DNA of 60,966 nucleotides from JBOGCH01 sp051656645 (GCA_051656645.1 JBOGCH010000028.1:1-60966); one strand, 5' to 3'. Numbered from the stretch's first letter, positions 17,686 through 28,300 are shown. The notes: a model not told the origin generated them from the letters alone. Translations and numbers: made by a program.

Positions 17686-18717
17686 TTATTTTAAGTAGGA
17701 CTTGTCCGAACTTTCTCTGATAAGTAACTCGCAATTCACCACCTCTTCGCGTACTTGAGCGTGTTTACTATTCAAAATTTGCTCAAATAGTAATTCGGCC
17801 GCAACCTCACCAACCTTTTCTGGGAATTGGTTAATAGTACTTACCGCAGGATTCATATAGCGAGAACGCTTTGTGTTGGAGAAACCAAATACCGCGATAT
17901 CCTCAGGGATACGTAATCCTTTTTCCTTAATCGCCTCAATGGCTCCAATGGCCATGTCGTCGTTAATCCCAAAAATTGCATCAGGAATTGCGTCCATCTC
18001 CAATAATTTAGTTGTAGCTTTTTTAGCAGCCTTAACGGAGAAATCGTCACAACGAACAATGTAATCAGTGTTGATTTCTAATTTGTTAGATGTCATGGCT
18101 TTTAAATATCCCTTCATTCGGTTTTTACCAATTGAAAGATGCTCAGGACCAGTAATTAAACCAATACGTTTAGCTCCACCTAAAATAAGATGCTGTACAA
18201 TTTTATATGCAGCATCAGCATCATCGGCCACCACGCGTGACACCTCTAACTCCTTAGTTGTTCGGTCAAAAAGCACCAAAGGTACATCCATCTCCTGGAT
18301 ATGTTTAATGTGCTCATATGACGTAGTTGCGCGCGATATAGATAAAATAATACCATCGCAACGGTTGGCAAGGAAAATGTCTATATTTTTCTTTTCTTTC
18401 TCAAAGCTCTCATTCGATGAACTTACAAGTACGTGATAACCATACTTATCGGCTATTTCTTCTACCTTCTTAACCACGGTAGCAAAGAACGTATTAACAA
18501 TTTGAGGAACAACTATCCCAATCGTATTACTTTTATGTGTTTTTAAAGCTACAGCGATAGGGTTTGGTTTATACCCCAATTCTTTAGCCAGTTTTTGTAC
18601 CGTTTTACGGGTTTTTTGGCTAATCTCCGGGTTATCTTTCAACGCGCGAGATACGGTAGAAACTGATATATTCAGTTTTTCCGCTAAGTCCTTAATGGTA
18701 ATCGCTCTTTGTGTCAT
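17686..18717 (-). CDS. LacI/GalR-family transcriptional regulator
   Basis: A 343-residue repressor-type protein. The N-terminal helix-turn-helix is typical: TIKDLAEKLNISVSTVSRAL, then a hinge helix with NPIAVAL near residue 60. The rest is a periplasmic-binding-protein-like sensor with NTFFATVVKKVEE and a late AVFGFSNTKRSRYMNPAVSTINQ segment. The effector is probably a sugar or related metabolite. It sits 24 bases after the pgpH-like gene. Regulated genes are not evident from the context, since no sugar operon is adjacent. Confidence 0.9.
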   Translation of the reverse strand: MTQRAITIKDLAEKLNISVSTVSRALKDNPEISQKTRKTVQKLAKELGYKPNPIAVALKTHKSNTIGIVVPQIVNTFFATVVKKVEEIADKYGYHVLVSSSNESFEKEKKNIDIFLANRCDGIILSISRATTSYEHIKHIQEMDVPLVLFDRTTKELEVSRVVADDADAAYKIVQHLILGGAKRIGLITGPEHLSIGKNRMKGYLKAMTSNKLEINTDYIVRCDDFSVKAAKKATTKLLEMDAIPDAIFGINDDMAIGAIEAIKEKGLRIPEDIAVFGFSNTKRSRYMNPAVSTINQFPEKVGEVAAELLFEQILNSKHAQVREEVVNCELLIRESSDKSYLK

Positions 18718-18741
18718 AACACTCTTAATTTATATTTATTA

Positions 18742-20838
18742 TTATTTCTTCTCGTTTTCGTTATCCTTATTTAATTTAGGATATGCAATGCGCGAATGAT
18801 ATATCTTTACTAACATGTCAATAAATACACGCTTTGCAATGGCAATGTCGCTAAACGTAATCTGCGATTTTTCAAACCGCCCGTCTTGTACCTGACTGTC
18901 AATAATGTCATTCACTAATTTCTCAATATTCTCTTCGCTCTTTTCTTTTAGGGATCTGCTAGTAGCCTCCACAGCATCTGCCATCATAACAACGGCACAC
19001 TCTCGGCTTATAGGGTCTGGTCCCTCATAAGTAAACACCATTTCGTCCACGGGTAGGTCGGGATGCTTGTTCACGTACGAATTATAAAAATATTTTACCT
19101 TACTTCTCCCGTGGTGTGTTTTAATAAAATCCATTATCGAAGTTGGCAAGTTATATTTCTTTGCCAAATCCACTCCATCACGAACGTGGCTAATTATTAT
19201 CTGTGCACTCTCATCAAAATCCAATGCGGAATGTGGATTTAAACCTCCGCTTTGATTTTCAATAAAGTAGATGGCATTATTCATTTTTCCAATATCATGA
19301 TACAATGCTCCTGTACGAGCCAATAAAGGATCTCCGCCAATTCTGTAAATTGCTTCCTCCGCCAAGTTTGCCACCATCAGCGAATGTTGGAATGTCCCGG
19401 GTGCCTTTTGCGTTAATGAGCGTAATGCAGGATGATTGGGATTTGACAATTCCATCAAAGTAATTTCAGATGTATATCCAAATAAACGCTCAAACAGGTA
19501 AATGGCTAAATACGCCAACATAAGCAATAAACAGTTCACAAGCAGCCATACAAGCGTAAACCATGCCGAGGCTTGGAATGACTCATTGTATATTAACTCA
19601 AAGGCTAGGAAGCTAACTGCGTAACCTACAAAAATATATAGGATAGACACAAAAAGCTGTGATCGTCTTTGTAATTGCGACAAGGAGAATATGGAAACAA
19701 CTCCAGCAGTTAACTGCATAATTGCAAACTGAAAACTTTCTGCAACGGCAAAAGATGCAATTAATGTTGTCCCTATAAGCATGTATGCAGCAGTACGCAT
19801 GTCAATGAGTACATTAACTATAATGATAAAAAACAGAAACGGCACCAAGAATATAGGAACATTATTCGTTGAGCATACCAAAATCATAGCTACTGTTGCA
19901 AAAAACAACGTATAGAGAAAAATAAATTCTCTAAAGCTGTGATATGCTAAACGTTTATTGCGTGTTAAAAATAACGTGAAAATTAATATACCAATTAGCG
20001 TAATAATAAATTGTCCCGCCATACGTCCAATACCGGTGGTATCTAAATAGAAGTGTTCGGAATAACTCTTTTTTAGTGAGTTTAACACATCAAACTTCTC
20101 CTGAGTAATCAATTCTCCGGGTTCTATTATCAAATCACCTTGTTTCACCATGCCTTGCGTAAGGGCCATGTCCTTTAGCGCATTGTCAAGTGCTAGCTTA
20201 CTCTTTTCCTCATTATACTCCAAATTGGGATTGATGCACTGGGCCAAATCCATTTGGATAATACTGTTTTTTATACCCTCAGGTATAGGCAAACGCTGCA
20301 CTTGTCCGGAAAGTTCTTGGTAAGCCTTCTTTGGAGTATATAATGCTGAAATTAAATACTCTTCGCTTATATTGTTTTTAATTATTCTGATGGAAACAAC
20401 AGGTTGTTCTCTGTATTTTTCAGGCAAAATATAAATACCTCTATCGTAAATATCGGTTAGTTTGCGAATAATGGCCTGTTTATCGGCAGCATTTAGTGAG
20501 TTGTTAAGTTTATTAAGCTCTGATTGTAAGTGTTTTATGTTCGAATTACCAACACCTTTATCGTAATCAAAAATTAATCCTTGCTGTTCAAGGATACGTT
20601 GTCTACTGTTGGCTAACTCCGTATCGTTTTTATAAATTGGAAAATCAAAGGGAGCAACCAGTTGTTCATAATTCCATGAATTTCCTTTTCTATACTCATA
20701 CTGGAAAACACCTGTTTTCGGGAATAGATACGTCAATACACAACATACCACGAGTATGTAAGCTATCCGAAAAAGCCGATTCCAGAACCTTTTGGTATGT
20801 TTTGACTGCATAAGTATTTCTATTATTGTTATTCCCAA
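18742..20838 (-). CDS. PgpH-like 7TM-HD phosphodiesterase (c-di-AMP)
   Basis: A 698-residue membrane protein in the 7TMR-HDED architecture: N-terminal helix, an extracytoplasmic helical domain (about residues 50-280), seven transmembrane helices (about 280-460), then a cytosolic HD domain. The HD residues are visible: HSLMVANLAEEA, GALYHDIGKM, ISHVRDG and KTHHG. In characterised members this domain hydrolyses cyclic di-AMP to pApA. Translation may start at the ATG at 20811, which gives the more usual basic N-terminus before the first helix. Confidence 0.88.
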   Translation of the reverse strand: MGITIIEILMQSKHTKRFWNRLFRIAYILVVCCVLTYLFPKTGVFQYEYRKGNSWNYEQLVAPFDFPIYKNDTELANSRQRILEQQGLIFDYDKGVGNSNIKHLQSELNKLNNSLNAADKQAIIRKLTDIYDRGIYILPEKYREQPVVSIRIIKNNISEEYLISALYTPKKAYQELSGQVQRLPIPEGIKNSIIQMDLAQCINPNLEYNEEKSKLALDNALKDMALTQGMVKQGDLIIEPGELITQEKFDVLNSLKKSYSEHFYLDTTGIGRMAGQFIITLIGILIFTLFLTRNKRLAYHSFREFIFLYTLFFATVAMILVCSTNNVPIFLVPFLFFIIIVNVLIDMRTAAYMLIGTTLIASFAVAESFQFAIMQLTAGVVSIFSLSQLQRRSQLFVSILYIFVGYAVSFLAFELIYNESFQASAWFTLVWLLVNCLLLMLAYLAIYLFERLFGYTSEITLMELSNPNHPALRSLTQKAPGTFQHSLMVANLAEEAIYRIGGDPLLARTGALYHDIGKMNNAIYFIENQSGGLNPHSALDFDESAQIIISHVRDGVDLAKKYNLPTSIMDFIKTHHGRSKVKYFYNSYVNKHPDLPVDEMVFTYEGPDPISRECAVVMMADAVEATSRSLKEKSEENIEKLVNDIIDSQVQDGRFEKSQITFSDIAIAKRVFIDMLVKIYHSRIAYPKLNKDNENEKK

Positions 20839-20919
20839 ACACTATACAAAAATAGTATCTATATCGCACATAAAATACCTTATCCGGGTAAATATTAGAA
20901 TAAAGATAGTCATTTATTA

Positions 20920-20949
20920 CATAAAAAAAAGTTCCCCGTAGGGAACTTT
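20920..20949 (-). terminator. Intrinsic terminator after fabD
   Basis: AAAGTTCCC (20928-20936) pairs with GGGAACTTT (20941-20949) around CGTA. On the minus strand the hairpin ends in eight T, directly after the fabD stop. Confidence 0.92.
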
Positions 20950-20956
20950 CAAAAAA

Positions 20957-21832
20957 TTATTGAATACTGTTAATTTCAACAGTGCGATCCACTTTTTTAA
21001 ATAATCCTTGAAGTACTTTCCCAGGACCAATTTCAAGATAGTTATGACATGTATCTAATAACATATTTTGCATAATTTGTGTCCACATTACCGACGATGT
21101 TAACTGTGCAATTAAGTTTTCTTTAATTTGCTCAGGATCCGTATACGGCTGCGCATCAACATTTTGGTAAATAGGGCAAATAGGAGTTTTAAACTCTGTA
21201 TTCATAATTGCAGCCTCTAGCTCTTGGCGTGCAGGCTCCATTAATGGCGAGTGGAAAGCTCCTCCCACTTTCAACGGCATAACACGTTTTGCTCCTGCTG
21301 CTGAAAGTTTTTCACAAGCAATTTCAATACCTCGGTTAGTTCCCGAGATAACAATTTGTCCCGGACAGTTAAAGTTAGCAGGTACAACAACATCATCAAT
21401 GTCTTTACATATTGTAGCAACAACCTCGTCGTCTAAACCTAAAACCGCAGCCATAGTTGACGGATTAGCTTCACACGCCTTCTGCATTGCTAGCGCACGT
21501 GCATGAACCAAACGTAAACCATCCTCAAACGAAATTACTTTAGCAGCAACAAGTGCTGAGAATTCGCCAAGAGAGTGTCCGGCAACCATATCCGGAGTTT
21601 CTTCAATACTGTCGGCCAAAATAACCGAGTGTAAGAAAATTGCCGGCTGAGTTACTTTTGTTTGTTTTAACTCATCGTCAGTTCCGGCAAACATAATATC
21701 TGTAATATTAAAGCCTAAAATATCATTAGCTTGCTCAAAAAGCTCTTTAGCACGCGGTGAACCATCATAAAGTTCTTTACCCATCCCTACAAATTGGGCA
21801 CCTTGTCCCGGAAATACAAATGCTTTTTTCAT
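20957..21832 (-). CDS. fabD: Malonyl-CoA:ACP transacylase
   Basis: A 291-residue enzyme loading malonyl groups on acyl carrier protein. FPGQGAQFVGMG opens the protein; the nucleophile is Ser87 in GHSLGE; the catalytic His lies in GGAFHSPLM. Length is slightly below the usual 300-310. Not clustered with fabH. Confidence 0.97.
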   Translation of the reverse strand: MKKAFVFPGQGAQFVGMGKELYDGSPRAKELFEQANDILGFNITDIMFAGTDDELKQTKVTQPAIFLHSVILADSIEETPDMVAGHSLGEFSALVAAKVISFEDGLRLVHARALAMQKACEANPSTMAAVLGLDDEVVATICKDIDDVVVPANFNCPGQIVISGTNRGIEIACEKLSAAGAKRVMPLKVGGAFHSPLMEPARQELEAAIMNTEFKTPICPIYQNVDAQPYTDPEQIKENLIAQLTSSVMWTQIMQNMLLDTCHNYLEIGPGKVLQGLFKKVDRTVEINSIQ

Positions 21833-21922
21833 ATAGTCAATTATTAATTATTAGCACAATCCATTCATAGTTTATCAAAACTTCAAAGCAAAAAGGATTG
21901 TAGTTAAAAAATAAGTAGATTA

Positions 21923-22546
21923 TTAATGTAATTTGGTGCTTATCAGACGTATAAACTCTTCGCGAGTAGCTAGCTTTTCAAAAGCGCCGCTAAAATCGGA
22001 AGTTGTTGTAACAGAATTCTGTTTTTGCACACCGCGCATCATCATACACATATGTTGCGCCTCAATAACAACAGCTACACCAAGCGGATTAAGCGTGTTT
22101 TCAATACAGGTTTTTATCTGATTAGTTAATCGTTCCTGAACTTGTAAACGACGTGAAAAACACTCCACAACTCGTGCAATTTTACTTAATCCGGTAATAT
22201 ATCCATTAGGAATATAAGCAACATGTGCGCGTCCAATAAAAGGAAGTAAATGATGCTCGCAAAGAGAATAAATCTCAATATCCTTAACAATTACCATTTG
22301 TCGGTACTCCTCTTTAAAAAGAGCCGAGCGGAGAATAGCCTCAGGGTCCTGACGATAGCCGTGTGTCATAAATTGCATTGCCTTTGCCACTCGATGTGGT
22401 GTTTTCAACAATCCCTCACGTTCCGTGTCCTCACCTAACAACTTTAAAATCTCTTGGTAATGATAGCTAAGTTTGTCTGTTCTCTCTGTGTTGAAGCGTT
22501 CAATCTTACTGTAAAACTCATCTTCATCGTCAAGTAATATATCCAT
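21923..22546 (-). CDS. folE: GTP cyclohydrolase I
   Basis: A 207-residue type IA enzyme, first step of tetrahydrofolate synthesis, converting GTP to dihydroneopterin triphosphate. Zinc ligands are in SLCEHHLLPF (Cys96, His99) and in the late EAQHMCMMMRG. TPHRVAKAMQFMTHGY near residue 49 and TGLSKIARVVECFSRRLQVQERLT are diagnostic. A broken copy of its residues about 33-67 lies about 950 bases further right. Confidence 0.97.
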   Translation of the reverse strand: MDILLDDEDEFYSKIERFNTERTDKLSYHYQEILKLLGEDTEREGLLKTPHRVAKAMQFMTHGYRQDPEAILRSALFKEEYRQMVIVKDIEIYSLCEHHLLPFIGRAHVAYIPNGYITGLSKIARVVECFSRRLQVQERLTNQIKTCIENTLNPLGVAVVIEAQHMCMMMRGVQKQNSVTTTSDFSGAFEKLATREEFIRLISTKLH

Positions 22547-22746
22547 ACAGTTACATATATAGTCATCAAATAATGCACAAAGGTAACTATTAATATTCTA
22601 ATTTACAATTATATCCCCGTACATCTGCCACGCAAGTCGCGGATAGTAATCTACTTTTTGGTAGGAAGCGCGGAAGCAAAACAATGTAAAAATTGAAAAT
22701 AGGAATAGTTAGTAATATAACGGCACTTTGTGTTTACCTCTTGTTA

Positions 22747-22945
22747 GTCCCTGCCCGTGTCCTCTCTCTCTTTCCGCTCTGCTTGCTCTCTGGTTCCTCT
22801 CTATCAACTCCGTATCAACTTCGTATTAACTTCGTGTTATGTTCGTATCTATAGACACGAACTTAATACGGACTTAACACGAAGTTGATGCGAAGTTGAT
22901 AGGGAGCAAGCAGGGAGGGACCAGAGGGCAAGTAGAGAGGGGGAT
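22747..22945. repeat. Inverted array of about 18 units of 11 bp (array 2)
   Basis: Units follow each other without a shift in register. Left of the centre (22846-22857) they read, outward, TGTTATGTTCG, TATTAACTTCG, TATCAACTTCG, TATCAACTCCG, TGGTTCCTCTC, TGCTTGCTCTC, TCTTTCCGCTC. Right of the centre the complementary strand reads TATTAAGTTCG, TGTTAAGTCCG, CATCAACTTCG, TATCAACTTCG, TGCTTGCTCCC, TGGTCCCTCCC, TACTTGCCCTC. Most units begin with T and end in C or G. Inner units are AT-richer, outer units pyrimidine-rich. The element forms an imperfect palindrome of about 200 bp in a stretch with no intact gene (22547-23521). Confidence 0.88.
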
Positions 22946-23084
22946 GGAGGTTAATGTAGTTATGCTATATTTTTTTAAAAGAACTAATAGTGGGTTTAGT
23001 GGGGTTTATTTGGAGGAAAATGTAAGCAAGTGTATATTTTTTATTATAATGCAAAGTACTATACACAAACTATGAATTGGATAT

Positions 23085-23271
23085 CTAACGTGGCAATGTA
23101 AATAGCATTAAACCGGATGAACAGACCATTGTGCGGAATATTTTACTGTATGGTTAATTTGCAATATACTGCGATTCAATGGTGAACCAAGAGTTAGGAG
23201 CTCGAGGTTATGCCTCCAATCATGGTTACAGTGGAATTATTTGCACACGTTGGTCGGTTTACTTTTGTGGG
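23085..23271 (+). pseudogene. Possible degenerate coding relic
   Basis: One frame reads GNVNSIKPDEQTIVRNILLYG and, after a stop, continues with a Gly/Tyr/His-rich segment (GYASNHGYSGIICTRW) before another stop. The composition looks like former coding sequence, but I cannot name the family. It lies between array 2 and the folE fragment. The remaining parts of 22547-23521 show nothing further. Confidence 0.3.
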
Positions 23272-23300
23272 TAGAGCAGTATTGATGATATTAATCAGAA

Positions 23301-23404
23301 TCCTGACGGTAACCATGTGTCATAAATTGCATTGTCTTTGCCACTCAATATGGTGTTCTCAGTAATTTCTCACGTTCCGTGTCCTCATTTAATAACTTTA
23401 AAAT
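23301..23404 (-). pseudogene. Fragment of a second folE copy
   Basis: These 104 bases align without gaps to folE bases 22347-22450 with 90 identities; all 14 differences are transitions. The minus strand reads as FolE residues about 33-67 with changes including Gly to Asn and a stop where CGA (Arg52) became TGA. Similarity ends abruptly on both sides. It is a non-functional remnant of a duplicate or of a replaced folE. Confidence 0.9.
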
Positions 23405-23521
23405 TGAATATTTAAAACTTGTTGATTATACGAGAAGTCGATTTAAGCTTATGGAGTGAATGACTTAATTAAATATTTAATACTTTTACACAATTATAAG
23501 TAGAAATCAATTTCTTTGTCT

Positions 23522-24052
23522 ATGCAATTAAATCATGCCGATTTTTGCCGATTGTTCAAATTGCATTTTAATGAATTAATGCGTTTTGTGGTTAGCTATG
23601 TTAATGATGTTGACATAGCTAAGGACATTGTTCATGACGTGTTTCTACAATTATGGAATAATAGAAAACAGATGGATGTTTCATATTCCCTTAAAACCTA
23701 TTTGTTTACACTATGTCGAAATAGAGCACTGAACTACCTAAAGCATGAGAAAATTGTAAGAGATCATGAGGAACGACTTTCAGAGTGGTTTGCAAATGAG
23801 AATAACATAGTGGATGAAGAGGAGTTTGAACAAAAATATCTGCAAATAAAAAGGAGCCTCGAAACATTACCTCAAAAACAGCATGAAGTGCTATATAAAT
23901 TCTATGTTGATGGCGATACGTATGCACAAATTGCTGATAAGTTGAATATTAATGTAAGTACTGTCAAAACACACTTGTCTAGAGGTATTGAAAAATTGAA
24001 GGAAAAATTCAGAGAAGAAATTGTTTTATGGTTGTGCTTTAGACGTAATTAG
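23522..24052 (+). CDS. ECF sigma factor of SusCD locus 1
   Basis: A 176-residue sigma-70 family factor. Region 2 is seen as FVVSYVNDVDIAKDIVHDVFLQLWNNR and region 4 as LPQKQHEVLYKFY followed by the helix-turn-helix YAQIADKLNINVSTVKTHLSRGIEKL. It belongs to the Bacteroidota group paired with FecR anti-sigma factors and SusC receptors. The ATG at 23522 is preferred over an upstream TTG. A near-consensus -7 box TACTTTTA lies at 23481-23488. Its target is probably the SusC operon just downstream. Confidence 0.93.
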   Translation: MQLNHADFCRLFKLHFNELMRFVVSYVNDVDIAKDIVHDVFLQLWNNRKQMDVSYSLKTYLFTLCRNRALNYLKHEKIVRDHEERLSEWFANENNIVDEEEFEQKYLQIKRSLETLPQKQHEVLYKFYVDGDTYAQIADKLNINVSTVKTHLSRGIEKLKEKFREEIVLWLCFRRN

Positions 24053-24151
24053 ATCGCAAAAGAGACATTCTATAAAAAAATACAAAATTTCCCCCTTTTC
24101 TGTAGTCATTTGTAATGTACGATTGTGTTATAGGTGAGAAAAGAGAAAAAT

Positions 24152-25282
24152 ATGAACCCATTAACACAAAATAGTTTCATTGAAAAGTTACAAGCGCTAT
24201 TTTTTCAGCGTGATAGACTCTCTATGCATCAACGCAGTGAACTTGTTAATAATATTTCGGACAGAGAAATGTTGGATAAAGTTGCAATGATGCGTAATGT
24301 GATGACCGAAGGAACGGATTATAGTGCAGTGCAGCGCAATGAATATCTTCGCTTTGAGAGGGCAATAACGCGTAAACGAAGGATAATAGGTTATTATACC
24401 GTAGCTGCTACCGTAGCATTATTGCTTGGAACTTCTTTGACAATTTATTTATACAATGCCGACAAAAATAGCGATACAAAATATAACGGAGTTGTTTTAT
24501 TAGGTGATGCTGGGACTACATACAACTTAAGTGAAATGCGAGAAATAGAAGATGTAGCAGATCTTAGGGGTGTGAGTAAGGACAGTATAGGAGGATTAAA
24601 CTATACGCAGGCAGTGGCAAGTTCTGTGGTTTATAAAGCGGACATGAATACAATTAAAGTTCCTCGAGGAGGGATATATAATCTTACACTACATGATGGT
24701 ACAGTAGTGTGGCTCAATGCCGAAACGGAGCTTAAATATCCCACCGTATTTAATGGGACCACGCGTGAGGTGTATTTAAAAGGAGAAGGATATTTTGACG
24801 TAAAGACCGATTCAGCCAGACAGTTTAAGGTTCATATGCCACAAGGTAGTATTGTTGTGTATGGAACAACATTTAATATAAATGCCTATGGCGATAATGG
24901 GGCTTACCATGCCACATTGCTAAAAGGCAAGGTGGCGTTGATAAATAAATTGCATGAAGAATTTCTACTTGATCCAGGTAAGCAAGCCGTACTTAATATT
25001 AGCAATAATAATGTGGAGGTTAAGGATGCGGATATACATTCGGCGGTGAGTTGGCGCACAGGGAAATTTATCTTTGAGCGTTGTACCTTGGAGGAGTTGA
25101 TGAGGCAACTTGAACGCTGGTATGATTTGAATGTCATATTTACGAATATGGACTTGAGGAAAATTGAGTATCGCGGAGAAATAAATAAAGAGCTGACACT
25201 TAAGGAAGCGTTACATTTAATACAGCTGACGACAAAAGTATCTATAACACAGAATGGCAAGTGTATAACAATATCTAAGTAG
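24152..25282 (+). CDS. FecR-type anti-sigma factor of locus 1
   Basis: A 376-residue single-pass membrane protein. The N-terminal cytosolic part binds the sigma factor; the transmembrane helix lies near residues 85-105 (AATVALLLGTSLTIYLY); the periplasmic FecR domain has VPRGGIYNLTLHDGTVVWLNAETELKYP; the C-terminal DUF4974 domain has FERCTLEELMRQLERWYDLNV. In known systems the periplasmic part reads the STN domain of the cognate TonB receptor and releases the sigma factor. Start at ATG 24152 rather than GTG 24134. Confidence 0.93.
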   Translation: MNPLTQNSFIEKLQALFFQRDRLSMHQRSELVNNISDREMLDKVAMMRNVMTEGTDYSAVQRNEYLRFERAITRKRRIIGYYTVAATVALLLGTSLTIYLYNADKNSDTKYNGVVLLGDAGTTYNLSEMREIEDVADLRGVSKDSIGGLNYTQAVASSVVYKADMNTIKVPRGGIYNLTLHDGTVVWLNAETELKYPTVFNGTTREVYLKGEGYFDVKTDSARQFKVHMPQGSIVVYGTTFNINAYGDNGAYHATLLKGKVALINKLHEEFLLDPGKQAVLNISNNNVEVKDADIHSAVSWRTGKFIFERCTLEELMRQLERWYDLNVIFTNMDLRKIEYRGEINKELTLKEALHLIQLTTKVSITQNGKCITISK

Positions 25283-25313
25283 ACAATCTAAATTACCAAT
25301 TAAAACCAATGCT

Positions 25314-28300
25314 ATGAGACATCAACTTTGTAAGTGTTCTAAAGACACTTTTAGGCGAAGCTTTATCTGTACGGTTGCATTATTCCTACTTGGAGTAGTG
25401 TTATTCCCGATTAAAGTAATCGCAGATGACAACAAGACACATCAAGCTGTAACATTGAAATTGAATGATATTTCAGTGGAACAGGCAATTAAAAGTTTGG
25501 AATCCCAAGTGGGGTGTTCATTATTTATTAATAGAGATAATGTCAAAATGAATTCGAAGTTGACATTAGATATTGAAAACGCCACGCTACAAGATGCCAT
25601 AAAGGCAATATTTGGAAAAGGATTTACATATCAAGTGGTGGGAGATATGATTGCTGTGGTGGAGGATAAGAATCCAAACACAAGAAGTAACAAACCAGAA
25701 ACGCCTGTAGCGCAGCGTAAAGAGATTTCAGGTACGGTAAAGGATAATGGAGGCGACTATTTACCTGGAGTTACTATTATGTTAAAGGGAACAACAATGG
25801 GAACCACGACGGATATTGATGGTAAGTTTAATTTATTCTTACCCAGTGTTAAGGATATTGTGATAGTGGTAACCTTTGTAGGAATGGAAACGCAGGAGAT
25901 TCCATACAAAGGCCAGCAAACACTAAATATTGTGATGAAACCGGACGCTCAGGAAATGGAAGAGGTTGTTGTTACCGGTATATTTACAAGAAAAAAAGAG
26001 AGTTTTACGGGGTCGGCTTCTACCTATTCCGTAGAGGAGTTAAAGAGTGTTGGGACTCAAAATATATTACAGAGCTTGAAAACATTGGATCCCGCTTTTG
26101 CTGTCTTGGAAAATACGCTTCATGGATCAGATCCCAATCAGTTACCTAATATGGAGATACGTGGAAAATCGAGTATGTTAGGTGTACGTGATGAGTTAGA
26201 AGCAGATCCTAACCAGCCTTTATTTATATTAGATGGTTTTGAGAGTACGTTAGCGGTTATCAATGATTTGGATATAAACCGTGTAGAGTCCATAACTATA
26301 TTGAAAGATGCAGCATCGACAGCTATTTACGGATCAAAAGCAGCTAATGGTGTTGTGGTTGTAGAAACAGTGAGACCAAAATCGGGAAAGCTGATGGTGA
26401 ATTATAGCGGAAACTTAAATGTTTCTGTGCCCGATTTGACTAGTTACAATATGATGAATGCAAGTGAAAAACTTGAGTTCGAAAAATTGGCAGGTCGCTA
26501 TTACCCTACGCCATGGAAACCGACAAATGAGATACTACTAAATCAGATTTATAATGATAAACTTAAATCCATTGAGAGTGGAGTAGATACTTATTGGTTA
26601 TCGGAACCGCTACGTACGGGAGTAAATCAAAAACACTCGTTGTATATACAAGGAGGGGAGGGTAGTTTTCTTTTTGGTTTAGGTGCAGGTTATAATGGAA
26701 TTACTGGAGTAATGAAAACCTCTTTACGTGAAGTAATATCTGGTAATATTGATTTGATTTACCGTAAGGAAAAATTACTAATTTCTAACAAAAGCTATTT
26801 TACTAATACTAAGGTAGGAAATCCAATAGTTACCTTTTCAGATTATGTAAACGCAAATCCATATTTTCAGAAACTAAATGAAGATGGAGAAGTTGATAAA
26901 TGGTTGGAGAATAATGACTTTTTTAAATCTCCAAATCCATTATGGAATGATAAACAAAATAGTAGAAATAAAGGTAAGGAGATAAAGATTTCAAATTTCT
27001 TGAATGTAGAATATCGTCCAACGGATGCTATCAGAATACGTGGAAAGCTGGGTTTATCCCATTCAAATAATGAAGGTGAAGTATTCCTTTCAAGAGAAGA
27101 TACTCAGTTTGAGAATGTGGCATTGTTGAGAAAAGGCCGATATACTAGTAGAACACAAAAGGACGACATGTTTGAGGGGGATATCACTGCAACATATGCA
27201 AAGGTGCTTGGCCGACATACCATAAATGCTGTGCTTGGAGGTAACATGCAATCTTCTAAAAGAATAATTCAAGGTTATGTAACAGAAGGATTTCCGGAAG
27301 GTGATTTTACATATCCATCTTTCTCGAATGGATATCCAGAAGGAGGTAGACCTTTATTTCAGGAAATAGAGAAAAAATCAATGAATGGTTATATGAACTT
27401 GGGATATGCGTATGCAAATAGATATTTAATGGATTTTAGCTTACGTAGAAATGGCTCCTCAGTGTTTGGTTCATCTAAACGTTACATAGGAACTTGGTCT
27501 GTTGGTTTAGGTTGGAACCTACACAATGAAACTTTGATATCTGATAATTTATCGTGGATAAACTTTTTTAAATTGAGAGCATCCATCGGGAATCCTGCCA
27601 ATCAGAATTTTGATTCAGGCTATACCATAACTACTTATAATATTGGATTATCATCGTTGAACTACTTTGGATTAGGAGCTACGATTGACAGGCTGGGTAA
27701 TGCCGATTTAGATTGGCAGGTGACATTGGATAAGAATATAGGTATGGACCTAACACTGTTTAATAGAAGGTTTAATGTAACAGCCGATTATTATTATAAA
27801 ACAACAGATCCATTATTAATAGCGATTAATATGCCCGAATCCTCGGGGGCCGATGTTTACAGAACTAATCTTGGAAAACAAAAATCCCAGGGTTTAACGT
27901 TGTCAACATCTTACTTTTTAGTTCAAAATACATCCAAACGCATCAATTGGCAAATAAGAGCCAACTTGCGTACTCAAAAAACTAAGTTAAGCGATTTGGG
28001 TAATAAGTTGAATGACTTTAATCAGTTTGGTAAAGGACGAAATCTGGTAAGGTATTATGATGGTGCTGATCCAGATGATATATGGGTGGTACGTTCGGGC
28101 GGTATTGATCCATCAACAGGTAGAGAGTTATTCTATGATAAGGATGGTAACTTTACGTATGATTTTTCCTATGATAATGAGATTATCTACGGAAATACAC
28201 GTCCTGATTATGAAGGCGTTTTTGGAAGTTCGGTAACAATAAAAGGTTTTTCTTTGAGTGTAAACTTTAGATATCAGACAGGGGCTTATTTAAAAAATAC

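Noticed and set aside
22747..22945. CRISPR array
   Set aside because: Units are only 11 bp, contiguous, without spacers, and are mirrored; no cas genes are present.
23301..23404. Diversity-generating retroelement template/variable pair for folE
   Set aside because: The changes are not confined to adenines, there is no reverse transcriptase, and the copy contains a stop; simple decay explains it.
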